A DNA stretch of 64,000 nt, taken from assembly GCA_964019155.1 (NCBI GenBank), contig OZ025239.1, positions 105,918,612 through 105,982,611 of the forward strand, in the 5' to 3' direction. This DNA comes from Osedax fenrisi. Its lineage: Eukaryota; Annelida; Polychaeta; Sabellida; Siboglinidae. The position numbers were made by a program, and so were the translations under genes. The notes under the pieces are model-generated. The model saw nothing but the letters and a program-made list of their open reading frames with translations, made no database searches and was not told the origin of the DNA. Positions 11,774 through 24,379 of the stretch are shown in pieces (position 1 is the first letter of the stretch; each line of letters begins with the position of its first letter).

Positions 11774-12860
11774 TATGTTATAAAGAAAAATGTGTAGATA
11801 TATCTATTAATTTAATATAAATTTAGATACTCTAAGTATTACGTAATTGAAAATGAAATATCTACATAAAAACTTAACATTAAATGTCGGTGTCACACTC
11901 GATCATAGACTTATAATTGGGAATTGAACCTGATTCTATGTCTATGCACTCGGTATATTTCAAAGACCTAGCCATGTCAAATTTTGTTTTTTTATTATTT
12001 CATATTTGTATCATCTGTACATTTTGTTTGGTTATATTCCTATAGAAGATATGCAGTCTGCCGATGAGATCGACACATTCTTGTTCTGCACATAGAGAAC
12101 GAACTGATAGAGAGGAAGCTTATATCTAAATATATTTTGCAAACTATGGCCTGGATATCTGTCCCTATCGGTAGATTAACGCACTAGGTAGTGGAACCGT
12201 AAATAAATACCAAGGACAACATGTCCTTGCAGATATGTTTGTTTTTATTATTTTCGGTTTTTTTAATTTGAAATTATTTAAATATATTATCTATAAATGT
12301 ATTAAATTCGATAGTTATTTGACAAAACTATCATAACATCTTTATCAATTTGGATATTATGAATAAACTTGTTAGTTTTATATTATTTAACAGTAGTTTA
12401 TAATCTGTCAAATAGATAAAATAATCTAAATTTTAAAAGTAAATTAATTTTAATTGCGATTTATATTTAATATTTTATGAATATATTGAATACCTTAATT
12501 ATTATTATACGAACATTATATTTTAATATATTCTTAATATCAGTATATTTATTTTTAATAATATTTATCAATGTAAACCTTAAAAACGATTAAAATAATC
12601 GTTACATAGACACTTTCAAATATTAATAATTCTATTAACTCTGGTAGTCATTTTAAATAATAATTATAGTATTTATTATTATGTACAATAAAATAAGCAC
12701 TATAGTGTGATATACTCCTATAGGGGATATACCGTTCATTAATATACATAATATTATTTATATAATACTTTATTATATTTACTTTAATTTTTAAATTAAT
12801 AATTATTAATTATTATTATTATTATGTTCATTTATGTTGTTATATACAACCTGTAAATAC
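11287..12860. other. AT-rich DNA, no gene seen
   Basis: No open frame, splice-consistent exon or family match was found. The stretch around 11880-12240 is less AT-rich and unexplained. Confidence 0.45.
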
Positions 12861-12980
12861 GTTATATATTAATACTTAGGCTTCACTTCTTAGATGTATA
12901 TGATAACCTATATTTAGGTATTTGATTAATATAAAGTATAAATGAAATATACTTTATTACATATATATATATATATATAT

Positions 12981-13034
<54 letters not shown>

Positions 13035-13292
13035 ACTATAACTATAGTTAAAACCAGTCTCAGTATACAATTAGTTGTTTACTACTTTACATAGAATAAG
13101 TATAACTGTACTATTAATTTTATTTATATAATCGTATAACATAGATTATTGTATTTTCCTGGTAAGTAGTGTATACTATTGTAATTTAAATCATAAATTC
13201 GGTATCTACGAGATAACGAAACGAGAAAATATAATGCCCCTATAGGGGATTATATTTTATATATAACACATTTAATTCGAAAAAGAAGCTTC

Positions 13293-15048
13293 TCAAACAC
13301 TTCCGATGATGTACTTGTAGTAAACTCCCAAAAGATCGTCGTCAACGAGTTTGAAGCCGGCTTCATAGCCATGGTAGTAAGGATTCATAACGGATTTGTA
13401 GGCAATGCTGTGACCTAGACCGATAGCATGGCCGAACCCGTGGGTGGCTAATTGGAAGAAGTTAATCTCACCTACACGCGTATATGTTCATATATATAAA
13501 TATATATATATATATAATAATCATTATTTTAATTATTATTTAATAGAAGTTTTATATATATATATATAAATCATATAATCACTTTGTTTACATTAGAACC
13601 ACATTATAATCGCGTTTTTTAAACATTATATTTTAAATATCCTTTGGTTATATTATTATTATAAAGATGAGTACGTATTTCTTTATTTTTATATTATTTA
13701 TATTATTAATATTATTCATATAGTAATTACTATATTAATATCCACTAATATTGAAATATATCACATTGGTTTTAAAATTATATTACATTCATATATCGAT
13801 ACAATTACATTTACAATTACATTTTAGAATTTGTTTACATTTTAAATTAAAAAAAAATAAAAATAAAAAATCCATAAAAAATAAATAACAATTACAAAGA
13901 TAATATAATTATATAATTATACATTCGATATAATTAAAATATAGTATATACCGTTTATGCATATTTATACTTAAATTCAATATTTATTGCTTATCAAATT
14001 GTTAAAGTAATAGTTTATTATAATATCTAAATCATATCTATCTGATATTCTCCCGTGGATCTCCCTTGGAAATTTGCTTTTGGTAGTCGGATCTACCAAC
14101 CTTCAATCTGACCTATACGTGGACTCTTCACTGTACCAAAGAGTAAACTTCATTGCTTACTATATTATATATATTTTATATGTCTTATTCTTATATTATA
14201 TCTAACGTTACTCAAGCTAATCTATTAGCTGATCCGTATATCTCTTAAGTATTTTTCATGTAATTACTGTAAATAACCTGCTTCCACATTTGATCTACTA
14301 TATACATCATGTAACTCTTTCTACCACCATGTATGTATCTTCCCAGCATCAATTATATCCAAGATATGGACTCATATAAATAGTTCCCTTCCATCATATA
14401 CAATTGCTATATTTTCTCATCCCAATTTCACATTTACATGTCCCTCTTGCCTACTAAACATCTCATAAAATACACCAACTACAGTCTATTCTCTTCCAGT
14501 TATACCTACATACATACGTCTCAATAATCCCCACACCCGACCTTCTATACCTGCCCAATTGCATATTCCCAAACTTATGGAGCTTAAAACTTTCCCCCAT
14601 CATTCATAACCGCTAATATCCCATCACCTTTAGCTTATCATAAATCGTACGAATCTGCTATTATATCCTCGTCCTCTCCTATCCCAATTAAATCTCGTCC
14701 CAATATACCTCCTAATTCTACAATACACTATATTCCTCCCATAGCTTGTAAACTTAAACTTAATGATATTCATCGTCATTTTTCACTTGTTATTGAACAT
14801 TTAAAGACCTGTAATATGAATACTGAATTCATTTAATCAATCCTTATTCATACGTTAATGCCTAACATATCTATTTCTATAGTAATATTTAAAAACCAAA
14901 ATGCAATTATCAAGTTCTCTAATAAATCATTCTGTTACATATTTTTCAGAAGATTTAGTTCCATTCAATTGAATCTCCTCTTCTCCCATCTATATGTACG
15001 AAACTCCCAACTTTACAAAACCCGTTTATTAGGTAAAATCCGTTATCA

Positions 15049-15079
<31 letters not shown>

Positions 15080-18000
15080 TGAAACTGACCCCAATAAATA
15101 CTAAACCTATATTTAACACATATACAAATTCATTTGAAAACGACTTATATATAATTCTATTGACTGGTCTCTTACCCCAATTACTATACCTCCAACTCTC
15201 CTTATTAAATGGGATTTTTCCTACCTTAAATTCAAATCTCTGTTCCCTCATCTAGTAATCTCTCCATTAATACTAATTCAGACCTCCTACCTAATAATCC
15301 TTCTGAAAATTTCAACTCCCCTTATTTTACTGTAAAATCAACTCCATCTAATAATTTTAATTGTTTCACTATCACAAGTTTCCGATTTGTTCACTTACTA
15401 AAATCTAATCATATATCCTCACCTTCTTCTCATAACTAACTCTCTCAATCTGAATGACTATCTGAACACATTTCCCTAATCAATATTCGTTCTCTTCGTT
15501 CCAATACCTCCCTCTTATTACTATTCCTTATACAGTCAGATTTGAGTACTAATGCATTAACGGAAACAGTGATCTCTTAAGATGATTCTAACATATTTGC
15601 CCTATTTAACAATTGGTTATGCATTACTCAATTATCAGGTCGTGGTGGTGGGGTTAGCTTCCTCGTAAAAGCTTCTCTATATTTACTATGTCCTATGTAT
15701 CCATATCCCATAACATCTCCTACTCTGACTGCCTAACTATATCGTTCACCCAAAAATACAAATATATATCTAATACTATAATTTATAGAAAGCCTAAACC
15801 AGAATTCGCTTCCTTTCTAAGTGAGTTTAACGATCTTTCTAGTGATCTCATAAGTTCACCCACATACCACCATATTATCCTTCGTGATTTCAACTATCAT
15901 TTTAATTCTACCTCAAATCCACATATTATGTTCACTAATTTAACAAATTCGTTATCCCTATCACAACATGTAAATTTCCCAACTCATATAAATGGTAATA
16001 TTATTGATCTTATATTCTCCAGTTCTCTTCATTCTGAACTCATGATGAGTAATATTTCTAGACTTGATCTACTTTCCGTTCACTTACTAATCTCATAAAA
16101 CTAACTTTACTATCACTCTTAATCAGAAAACACGTATTACATACAGACCCATTAAGAATATTAATTATATGATATTCTTAGCTGACTTACATTATGCCTT
16201 AGGTGACTACTGTTATTCTCCAGTTGCATTGAATTATATACTATCCAATTTACTGATTTAGTAACTCTACATCCTGATACCCCATGGTTTAATTCTCACC
16301 TCATGTCCTTGAAATGACCACTTTGTAAATCTGAAAGAAACACTACTAAACATAATTGATTTCATCACTTCTACCCTTGATACTAAAAATTACTGTCAAC
16401 TAGTAATGCTGAACATATCCAGTGCTTTCGATACGCTTGATTACCAACATCTACTGTCCCGTCTACACTTGCTTGGAGTTAGAGACCACGCCCTCTCATG
16501 GTTTACTTCATATCTATCTGACCGTAGTAGCCGTAACAACATATATAATTTCTTTTCTTCCTCTTCTCCTATGAAATATGGTGTTCCCCAGGGATCAGTA
16601 CTCGATTTTTACTTTTCTCTATTTATTTATATCAACTACCATCCACAATATCTAAATATCCAAATATATATTACTATCTATATGCAGATGGCATACAACT
16701 ATATATGTTTCTTCCCACTAATTCATCACCAGGTCTCAATAATCAACTCTACAATTTTGCTATTGACATTAAAGAATGGCTTATTTCTAATAATCTTCTC
16801 CTTAATACCTCAACAACTACATTGTTGAATCTTTCTCTATCTCCAACTTACTTTACTCCTTTTCTTATTGATAACATTGTAATATCACCTTCTCATATTG
16901 CATCCAACTTAGGTGTACTTTTGTATTCTACTATTTCTTTCATTCCTTATATTACTCCCATCATTAAATCTGCAAATTATCATCTATTTAGAATTAGATA
17001 ATACGAAAATCAATTACTGTATTTCTTACTAAAACTCTAGTTAATTAACCTGTCTTCTCACGTATAGATTACTGTTCCCCACTCCTCATCAATATTCCAT
17101 TATCCTCTTGCTCTCCCCTAAATCGATTTATTCGTTCATCAATCCGTACAACATATAACCTACGTATTCGAGATAATTTCCCTACTTCCTCATACCAACA
17201 CTTACCTCCATGGTTCTCATTTAAACAAACGCTCTGCTTATCGCATACTATATATTGTTCATTCCTCAATATAATCTTCAAATTGACCCTCCTATATGTA
17301 TGCTTCTCTAGTACAAATATCTTTCTTTCCATCTCTTAGAAACCATACATCTCATATTCTATCTACCCCTATTCTCCATCCCTCAAAAATGAAAACTCGG
17401 GCACTGAGTTATATTGGTCCAAAACTATGGAATTCACTCCCACCCTATATTAGATCCATAACATCGTATAAAACATTCATAAAATATATACACAAATTTA
17501 TCTCAGGTGGTAACCTGTAATACTAATATTGTTTGTCATTATTATTTTATTTATTAATTTCCGTATGGTTTATTCTATTTTATTTTATTATTATTAATGT
17601 TATTTATTGTTTTACATACTTTTATTATTTGTATTCTATATATACACTTTTGAGAAATCATTTAAGTGTTTAAATAAACTTTCAATCAATCAATAAGTAA
17701 TATATATATATATATATATATGACGTATTAAAGGAATATTAAAACGTTATATTATGTATATATGTATTTATATAATATTTAAAATATAGTATATTATACC
17801 ATAATATGGTAATGTAGTTATAATCTATAAATAACCTTCATTTGAGACTCCTATTTTCCAATTTTCTGCGGCATCGAACGTAGCATCCCCTCCATATCTA
17901 GGGTAGCGGGTAAAGGCCAGCTTTAAGCCTGGACCGTCGAGTTCAGCGAAATTGATTTCGATATCAGCAGCACGATTAATTTGATGGAATTTAATATGTG

Positions 18001-18941
18001 ATGGCGCCGACCATAACTATTTCATCAATGTTATTATTACTATTATATGTGTTATTACTAAATAATAATAATTATTAATTATTAAATTATTGAAATAGAG
18101 TTATAATACATAGAGTTATAAGTTATAATACTAACGGCGAATGCCCTTTTGACAGCATTATTAATTTCTCCTCTGGTCATGTTTCTAGATACTTTGTTAT
18201 ATCCGCTAATTCGGTATGTTAAACTGTTCTTATTCCATTTACCTCCTAATTTGTATAATGTAAATTAGTAAATTATTATTAGTTAAAATTAGTTAGTTAT
18301 TTATTATTACCCAAATAAATTATTATATTATATTAACGATATATCTATATTATTAAATAATAAATAAATTGTATATATATGTATACATATACATATATAT
18401 AAATCCTAAATATATGCAAACATTTAGCTTACACGGTAGCAAATCAAAGAAATATATGTGTTCATTAACTAGTATGCACTGGTTAACTAAGTGAATTCAT
18501 CCCATGGAGATTGAACGATATTATTAAAACAATATACACATATGCACATATACACCCACACACACCCACACACACGCACACACACCCACACACACCCACA
18601 CACACCCACACACACCCACACACCCACACACACGCACACACACCCACACACACACCCACACACACCCACCCACACCCACACACCCACACACCCACACACA
18701 CCCACACACCCACACACCCACACACACCCACACACCCACACACCCACACACACCCACACACCCACACACACCCACACACCCACACACCCACACACACCCA
18801 CACACACCCACACACACCCAAACACTCGCGCGTATCATCACTGTGCAATCTAACAGCTAGTTATAAAGGTGACGCACGAAATGAATACTGTTCGTTTACC
18901 ATTTTAATACTTTACTATGTATATACTTATATATACAAAGG

Positions 18942-18987
<46 letters not shown>

Positions 18988-19444
18988 TGCCTGTGTGGTC
19001 TGTCGGCTAATGCGTCAGACACACAAGCAGTAGGATACGGGTTCAAGCCTTGTCCGGACCATTACAATAGTTCTTAAAACAATATTTAGAAATGATCTTA
19101 TTTAATTGTGTATACATAAATGATCGGCTCTCGTTAAAACCATGGATGCCTTACGGCTTCGAAGGGACATTAGATCCATATATGGTTATAAATGAAAACG
19201 TATTTTAAGTTCCTGGATTAGATTCTACCAAAATAAATAACAATAACAATAACAATATATATACCATAAATATCTAAATCGATAGCTTATAATTATCCAT
19301 CTAATTTTCATTTTAAATTGAAAAACCATACTCATTGATAATAAAAAGACAATATTGTAATTAAGAAATTAAAAATTTAAACTACTAATATTTCTAGATT
19401 CATAATTTGTTTTTGTAAATATAAATATATTATTAAATATTTTT

Positions 19445-19489
<45 letters not shown>

Positions 19490-21756
19490 AATTATACTTG
19501 TAGTGTTAGCGTAAATAACAATAAGAATACGAAACCTTTCAGAGTGTAACGCTTGATTCTCTTGGCTAATGGGGAGACTGGGACATCAATATCCGGTACT
19601 CCGCATCTAGGTTGTTGCATCATTTGGTAGGTGGCTTCATCAATGACTCCGGTTACCTAACGGGATGACGTAATCATTAGCTGACAGATCGTGATGTAAT
19701 ATATAAGTAACGTAATTGAAAACTGCATGTTAAAATCAGTTGGTTAAATCGTGAGACATATCTACATATCTTACAGGTAATGGGATGCGGGTTATATATA
19801 ACTTTGTATACACAAATTATTGGCTCTCGTTAATACAATGGATTACTTAAAATAAAACTAGCTTCGAAGGGAAATTAGAGATATTTAAATGTAACCAATT
19901 GATTATAAGTGAAAACTCCATCTAATGACTAGGAGAATCTCCACTCAGAAGCAAATAACAAAAGTAACTACTGACCTCTATTCCTGCGTATTTCTGATAG
20001 GTCAAGATGGCGGTGTTCATCTCGTGTTCTGAGGGAAATAGTTCGGACCAGCTGGAAGCATCGCCACTCGGCGTACTCAGGTAGTTGTACCTTCGTAGGT
20101 AATCCTGTCAGGCGTGGTAAGAGTGATTTTATATTCCTATCATACTGCTTCATATTAGATTCTATAGATATGATGCTCATGATACTATTTTATTAAATCA
20201 TATACATTTTGTTTCATTATTGGTGATGAGACGGAGGTTTTAAAAAAAAAAGTATTACAAAAAAATAAATCTCGAAATTTCTTTATTCCTATAGGAATAC
20301 ATATATGTAATTGTATTGTATATGTTTATGATTTTTTAAAAAATTAAAGAAATACCAGGGTAGTTATTATTTTTTCGCCCAAATGTTAATATATAGTTAT
20401 TAATCAATTGTTTTTTTATTATCTATAACATAAAGTTATCAAATATAATGATTCTGTACAAAATTATGAGAGGTCAACAAAAAAAAGGTCTGGAAAATCC
20501 TATAATTTGAAAAAAAATCCTATAAATAAAATTATTTTTTTAATAAATTTTATATCATATATAGGAACTATACACATTACACATATTCTGAAAATGTTAT
20601 GATTATATCTTAATTATAAATGTGAAAAATATACATATTTGTTTTTTTTTTGGAATTTTCCTATATATTCCCATGTTACATTTTATGTAAAGTGAACATG
20701 CCCTCGCACAGTAAATATTGACCTAAATCAAAAAAAAATTGTGTTGGGTATTCTCAATACTAAAATGTTGATGAATCATGCGAAGCAGCCGAATCCATCA
20801 TCAACATCATGTCTAAAATCACTCTTAATGCGCGGGGTCGTGTGCGGTAATAGTTTACATAAATGTCGTAATCATTATAATTTATTATTTATAATTTATT
20901 CTTGGAAAGACAACATCATCGTACATCATAATTATATACATGTATATATATATATATATATAATATATAATAATAATAATAATAATATTTATTAGAATAA
21001 TTTTGTTCGTTTTCTGTTTCGTTTTCATGTTTATAATATGAATATGCTTTTTTCTAAAAAGGGTTTACAAATAATATAGCATAAATTCTGTTTTTGTCGC
21101 CCTTTTCTAAATCTATATACATACATGTTATAAAGTGAAGTCTGCAGATATATCGATTAATGTAATATACATTTAAAATGAATTTAATTTAATTCAATTC
21201 GGTCATTATGTAATACAGATATATCTGCATCATCGATATAAAGAAAGTTTCTTTATATCGATGATCTGCATACATAAATTGTGTTAGGCTTCACGCTCAG
21301 TTGATGTCATAGCTATGTGTATATTTCTATTTTATAATTAATAAATTGTTATTCGTTGTATATTTGTTATCGTCTGTCTATTTCGTGTCGTTATTTTCCT
21401 ATAAAAGGAACACCACTCGGTGAGATCGATACGCTTTTGGTTCTGCGTCTCACCGGGTTGGTACTATACTATCTATACTATATTGTCATTGTCGTTATTA
21501 TTATTATTATTATTATTATATTTATGTTGTTATATTCAACAGGTCTATGTCATCAATAAAGTATATTACGAACTTCACTTTGTTACATATATATATTATG
21601 ATAATCGCATCTATATATGTGTAGGTGTATAGCTATTGTTCGGTATATCAGAACACTAACCGTGACATCTATATCGGAACTGGCTTGAAGAGAAGCCGAT
21701 CTTGTCAGTACTACGATGGAAGATATACACATAAGGGCTACGAAGTTTAACGCCAT
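13293..21756 (-). CDS. Matrix metalloproteinase-like protein with altered catalytic site
   Basis: Six exons on the minus strand, 21661-21756, 19976-20104, 19536-19656, 18136-18245, 17836-18016 and 13293-13471, join in phase to 271 codons plus TGA, with GT..AG at every intron. Signal peptide: residues 1-21. Propeptide: YLRRYNYL (34-41) and the cysteine switch PRCGVPD (91-97). Furin-like RIKR (108-111) precedes YTLKGGKW, the usual start of an activated MMP. The catalytic domain has LTYRI, ADIEINFAE, HGFGHAIGLGH (223-233) and the Met-turn SVMNP. There is no hemopexin domain, as in matrilysin-type MMPs. Oddities: the catalytic Glu of HExxH is Gly224, and the HGD..FDGPGG..LAHA structural-zinc segment is shortened with its histidines missing. 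A secreted pseudoprotease is the best reading; recent loss of function is the alternative. The last intron holds a LINE. Confidence 0.85.
15440..16098 (+). pseudogene. LINE endonuclease domain, degenerate
   Basis: Reading across stops and frameshifts gives INIRSLRS, an ALTET-like ALTETV, GRGGGVSFLVK, then in the open frame from 15688 YRKPKPEF and IILRDFNYHFN. These are the successive landmarks of the apurinic/apyrimidinic-type endonuclease of LINEs (the usual GDFN is here RDFN). It is inactive: in-frame stops occur before 15688. Confidence 0.75.
16406..17001 (+). pseudogene. LINE reverse transcriptase, degenerate
   Basis: SSAFDTLDYQHLLSRLHLLG, WFTSYLSDR and YGVPQGSVL are diagnostic of LINE reverse transcriptases. 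The YADD box has decayed to YMQMAYNY. The frame shifts near 16705 into a segment with FAIDIKEWLISNNLLLN and SNLGVLL, the normal downstream landmarks. Spliceosomal gene structure is absent. Confidence 0.85.
17296..17520 (+). pseudogene. LINE C-terminal tail
   Basis: ALSYIGPKLWNSLPPYIRS followed by a short Lys/Tyr-rich end and TAA is the usual last block of CR1/L2/jockey-type ORF2. It is separated from the RT piece by frameshifts. Confidence 0.8.
18549..18822. repeat. CACACCC-type minisatellite
   Basis: About 270 bp of CCCACACA/CCCACACACA variants, entirely C+A on the plus strand. Long open frames of His-Thr-Pro or Val-Cys-Gly on either strand are repeat artefacts. It lies in an intron of the right MMP copy (between exons 3 and 4) and has no counterpart in the left arm. 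Confidence 0.95.
18985..19258 (+). mobile_element. SINE-A copy
   Basis: Head CTGCCTGTGTGG, diverged A box, B box GGGTTCAAGCC, body GGCTTCGAAGGGACATTAG, and an AACAATAACAATAACAATAT end. It is flanked upstream by (TA)n. The internal CATGAGAGC piece present in other copies is deleted. Confidence 0.85.
19815..19945 (+). mobile_element. SINE-A fragment (body only)
   Basis: TGGCTCTCGTTAATACAATG, CTTCGAAGGGAAATTAGAG and GTGAAAACTCCATCTAATGA match the SINE-A body. The tRNA-like head is missing. It sits in the intron between MMP exons 2 and 3 of the right arm; the left arm lacks it. Confidence 0.65.
21230..21264. mobile_element. 35-bp palindromic insertion with 6-bp direct repeats
   Basis: The arm TCATCGATATAAAGAAA and its exact reverse complement are separated by one base. 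TCTGCA flanks both sides (21224-21229, 21265-21270). The left arm of the duplication, at about 3104, has the uninterrupted site with a single TCTGCA, so this is an insertion with a target-site duplication. A second copy with a different 6-bp flank is at 35394-35432. Confidence 0.8.
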
Positions 21757-21821
21757 TGCTAAGGTGGATTAACGATACTTGTGTATATAAACACTACTGT
21801 CTATCTTCTCATTGCGAGCCC

Positions 21822-21829
21822 ATTATATA
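21822..21829 (-). promoter_or_regulatory. Putative TATA box of right MMP gene
   Basis: On the minus strand TATATAAT lies about 66 bp before the ATG (21756). The following GGGCTCGCAATGAGAAG is conserved in the left arm. A second TATA-like word (TTTATATAC) lies nearer the ATG. Chosen because of position and conservation. Confidence 0.5.
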
Positions 21830-22276
21830 CCCCATTTACCGAGACAGGTCTATTTTCGGAATAATACATTATTATATTAAATGCAATAGTTTTAAATATT
21901 TGGTATTATTTCTATTTATATATTTGTAATTATAATTATATGACATTCTTTTTAAATGCTTAAAATATAATTACGTATTTTATTATATACTATAGTATAT
22001 ATATATATACATACTATATATATATATACTATACACTATATACTATATATAGTATATGATTATTATAATTAAGATTTAGTAGTGAATTATTAAAGTAATA
22101 TTAATAACATATACATACTTGCTATATTTTTGTAAAATATATTAAACTAAATTAAATCTACACAATTTATATAATTTATATTATTTATTTCATTCCTAAT
22201 AATTAAATAATTTATATAATATATAATATTTATATAAACTAATAATCTATATGCAATATATAAATTACATAATTTA

Positions 22277-22316
<40 letters not shown>

Positions 22317-22883
22317 TATAATTTAAATATTTTCTATGTTACCCTTTCTTTATTTTAATATTTTATTTATATTATGGTTTATATAATAATTATCTATAAA
22401 TAAATTAATTTATTAATTAAAGTTTGATTAATAAACAATAATATATATGTTATATACATGTTTTAAATATGGGTTTAAAGAATGACAAAGAAAACATATA
22501 ATTATATTATAACTAGAGAATATAGTTCCACTTATTATGATTTATATTATTAAAGTAATAAAAAAAGTAAACTCCTCTAAATTAAGTACCATTACATAAT
22601 ACCATACTTCATATTAATGTGACATCTAAATATAAAAAGTTATATAAATTATGAGTAATATTAATGTCTTATTGTATAGAGTCATTCATATTATAGAAAT
22701 ATTATATTTGTTACAGATTTGTAATACACTTAAATACTTAATACTACACATAATTGCTTGCTATAACATTGTCATTAAGTTCATTATAATGATTTCACTG
22801 TATCGATGATCAGACTAAACTATCATCTATATCCATGTTATGTAGTGACGTAGGCAGGTTTGTGCTATAAATAACTCAGGTTA

Positions 22884-24126
22884 GACTCCCCAGTATTCAA
22901 TACTCGTTTTTAACTTGGGTTTATCTCGAGTTTAAACTGGTGTTTAGCCTGCTAATTTGGTAACACTATTAACACCAGCTAGATCCAAGTTTAACTCCAG
23001 ATTAATCCCAGTTAAATCCAAGTTTAACTCGAGATTAATCCAAGTTAACTCGAGTTAAATCCAAGTTTAAAAATAATTCAAATTTATATTTATATTATAT
23101 CTATATATTATTTATACCTATTAAAATATTATACCTGCTAATTCATATTATATTGTTATCTATATTATGGCTAGATAAGTAATTTACATATTAGTAATTT
23201 TATATCAGTTTTATTTTGGCGAAACTATAAATCTATAATATTATAATTATATGTTACATCATGTATGATTTGTCCCCTATATCACCTATATATATGTACA
23301 TATATGTACCCTTATATATAAGTATGATCCCTACATACTTATACGATTTTAATTATTTTATAAGTATTTATAAATATATGGTATTTTATATATATATATT
23401 TATATTATAGTTATACATTGTTATATATAGGTTAAATAAATTGTTTTAAAAAAAAAATATTTTTTTAATATGATAAATTTATCAAAAAATATTCAATAAT
23501 TTTTATTTATTTTTATTAGTTTAGATTAAATAGATTTACCTACATTTAATAAAATAATAAATAATTAAATAATTGGTAATATTACAGATAAATAAGTTGG
23601 ACTAAAAAATAACTTGGATTAAACTGTGATATAATGATCCAAGTTGCAACTAGTTAAATATGGATCAGCTAAATCCAAGTTGATCTCAGTTTAAAAAAAT
23701 AACTTGGATTAAACTATGATATAATGATCCAAGTTTCAACTAGTTAAATATGAATCAGCTAAATCCAAGTTGATCTCAGTTTACAAACAATAACTTTGAT
23801 TAAACTGTGATATAATGATCAAAGTTTAAACAATTTAATTAGGATCAGCTAAATCCAATTTGATCTCAGTTTGAAAAAATAACTTGGATTAAACTGTGAT
23901 ATAATGATCCAAGTGTCAACTAGTTAAATATGGATCAGCTAAATCCAAGTTGATCTCAGTTTAAAACAATTACTTGGATTAAACTGGGATATGATGATCC
24001 AAGTTTCAAATAGTTAAATATGGATCAGATAAATCCAAGTTTATACCACCTAGATCCAAGTTTTGACCAGATTCCCCCAGTTTCCCAATTAGATCCAAGT
24101 TAAACACGAGTATTAAATACTGGGTC
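22884..24126. mobile_element. Inverted-repeat element with internal 90-bp tandem array
   Basis: The left end GACTCCCCAGTATTCAATAC and the reverse complement of the right end (GACCCAGTATTTAATACTCG) match over about 40 bp. TA lies outside both ends (22882-22883, 24127-24128). The left arm of the duplication has the empty site near 1545-1555 (AGGTTAGAG read in reverse). The interior is built from variants of ATCCAAGTTTAACT. No transposase frame is present. Confidence 0.75.
23611..24050. repeat. 90-bp tandem repeat, about five units
   Basis: Units begin AACTTGGATTAAACTGTGAT at about 23611, 23701, 23792, 23881 and 23971, each ending near ATCTCAGTTT. It is part of the surrounding inverted-repeat element, whose ends share the AACTTGGATC word, so the array probably grew from subterminal repeats. 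Confidence 0.85.
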
Positions 24127-24379
24127 TAACCCGATTTATTATAGAACAGTATATGTTTCGTATGAAATATTCTTATCATAAAGATGTTCAGAATTAAAAA
24201 AAATTGTATTTACAAAATGACACAAGTATACATCTACTATTTCATGTAAACAGTATATCTCAATATTCTCTATAACTTATGACTATAACTAATTAAAAAT
24301 GGTTGTTTACAATATGTAGTATTCAAAATGTTTATAAATAATATACGGTAACGATATGTATGTATATATATATATTATA

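Larger units (their letters stand above)
14040..17700 (+). mobile_element. Decayed LINE (L2/CR1/jockey-like)
   Basis: A C/T-rich, frameshifted element of about 3.6 kb. In order it holds ORF1-like debris, an apurinic-type endonuclease (about 15440-16100), a reverse transcriptase (16406-17000) and the C-terminal IGPKLWNSLP segment (17296-17520). Its end CAATCAATCAATAAG is followed by (TA)n. The left arm has only about 190 bp in the same MMP intron, so the insertion post-dates the duplication or was lost on the left. Confidence 0.8.
12860..24240 (-). repeat. Right arm of large inverted duplication
   Basis: Read on the minus strand this parallels 1440-7390. It is longer because of private insertions: a LINE in the last MMP intron (about 13570-17735), SINE-A pieces (18985, 19815), about 750 bp in the first intron (about 20190-20940), the 35-bp palindrome at 21230 and the inverted-repeat element at 22884-24126. 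Homology resumes on both sides of each insertion. Confidence 0.85.

Noticed and set aside
15688..17520. Host gene exons
   Set aside because: The frames match successive LINE endonuclease and reverse-transcriptase landmarks and lack splice signals.
18483..19077. Long overlapping frames on both strands (His-Thr-Pro and Val-Cys-Gly repeats)
   Set aside because: They are translations of the CACACCC minisatellite; frames open in several phases at once with no unique sequence.
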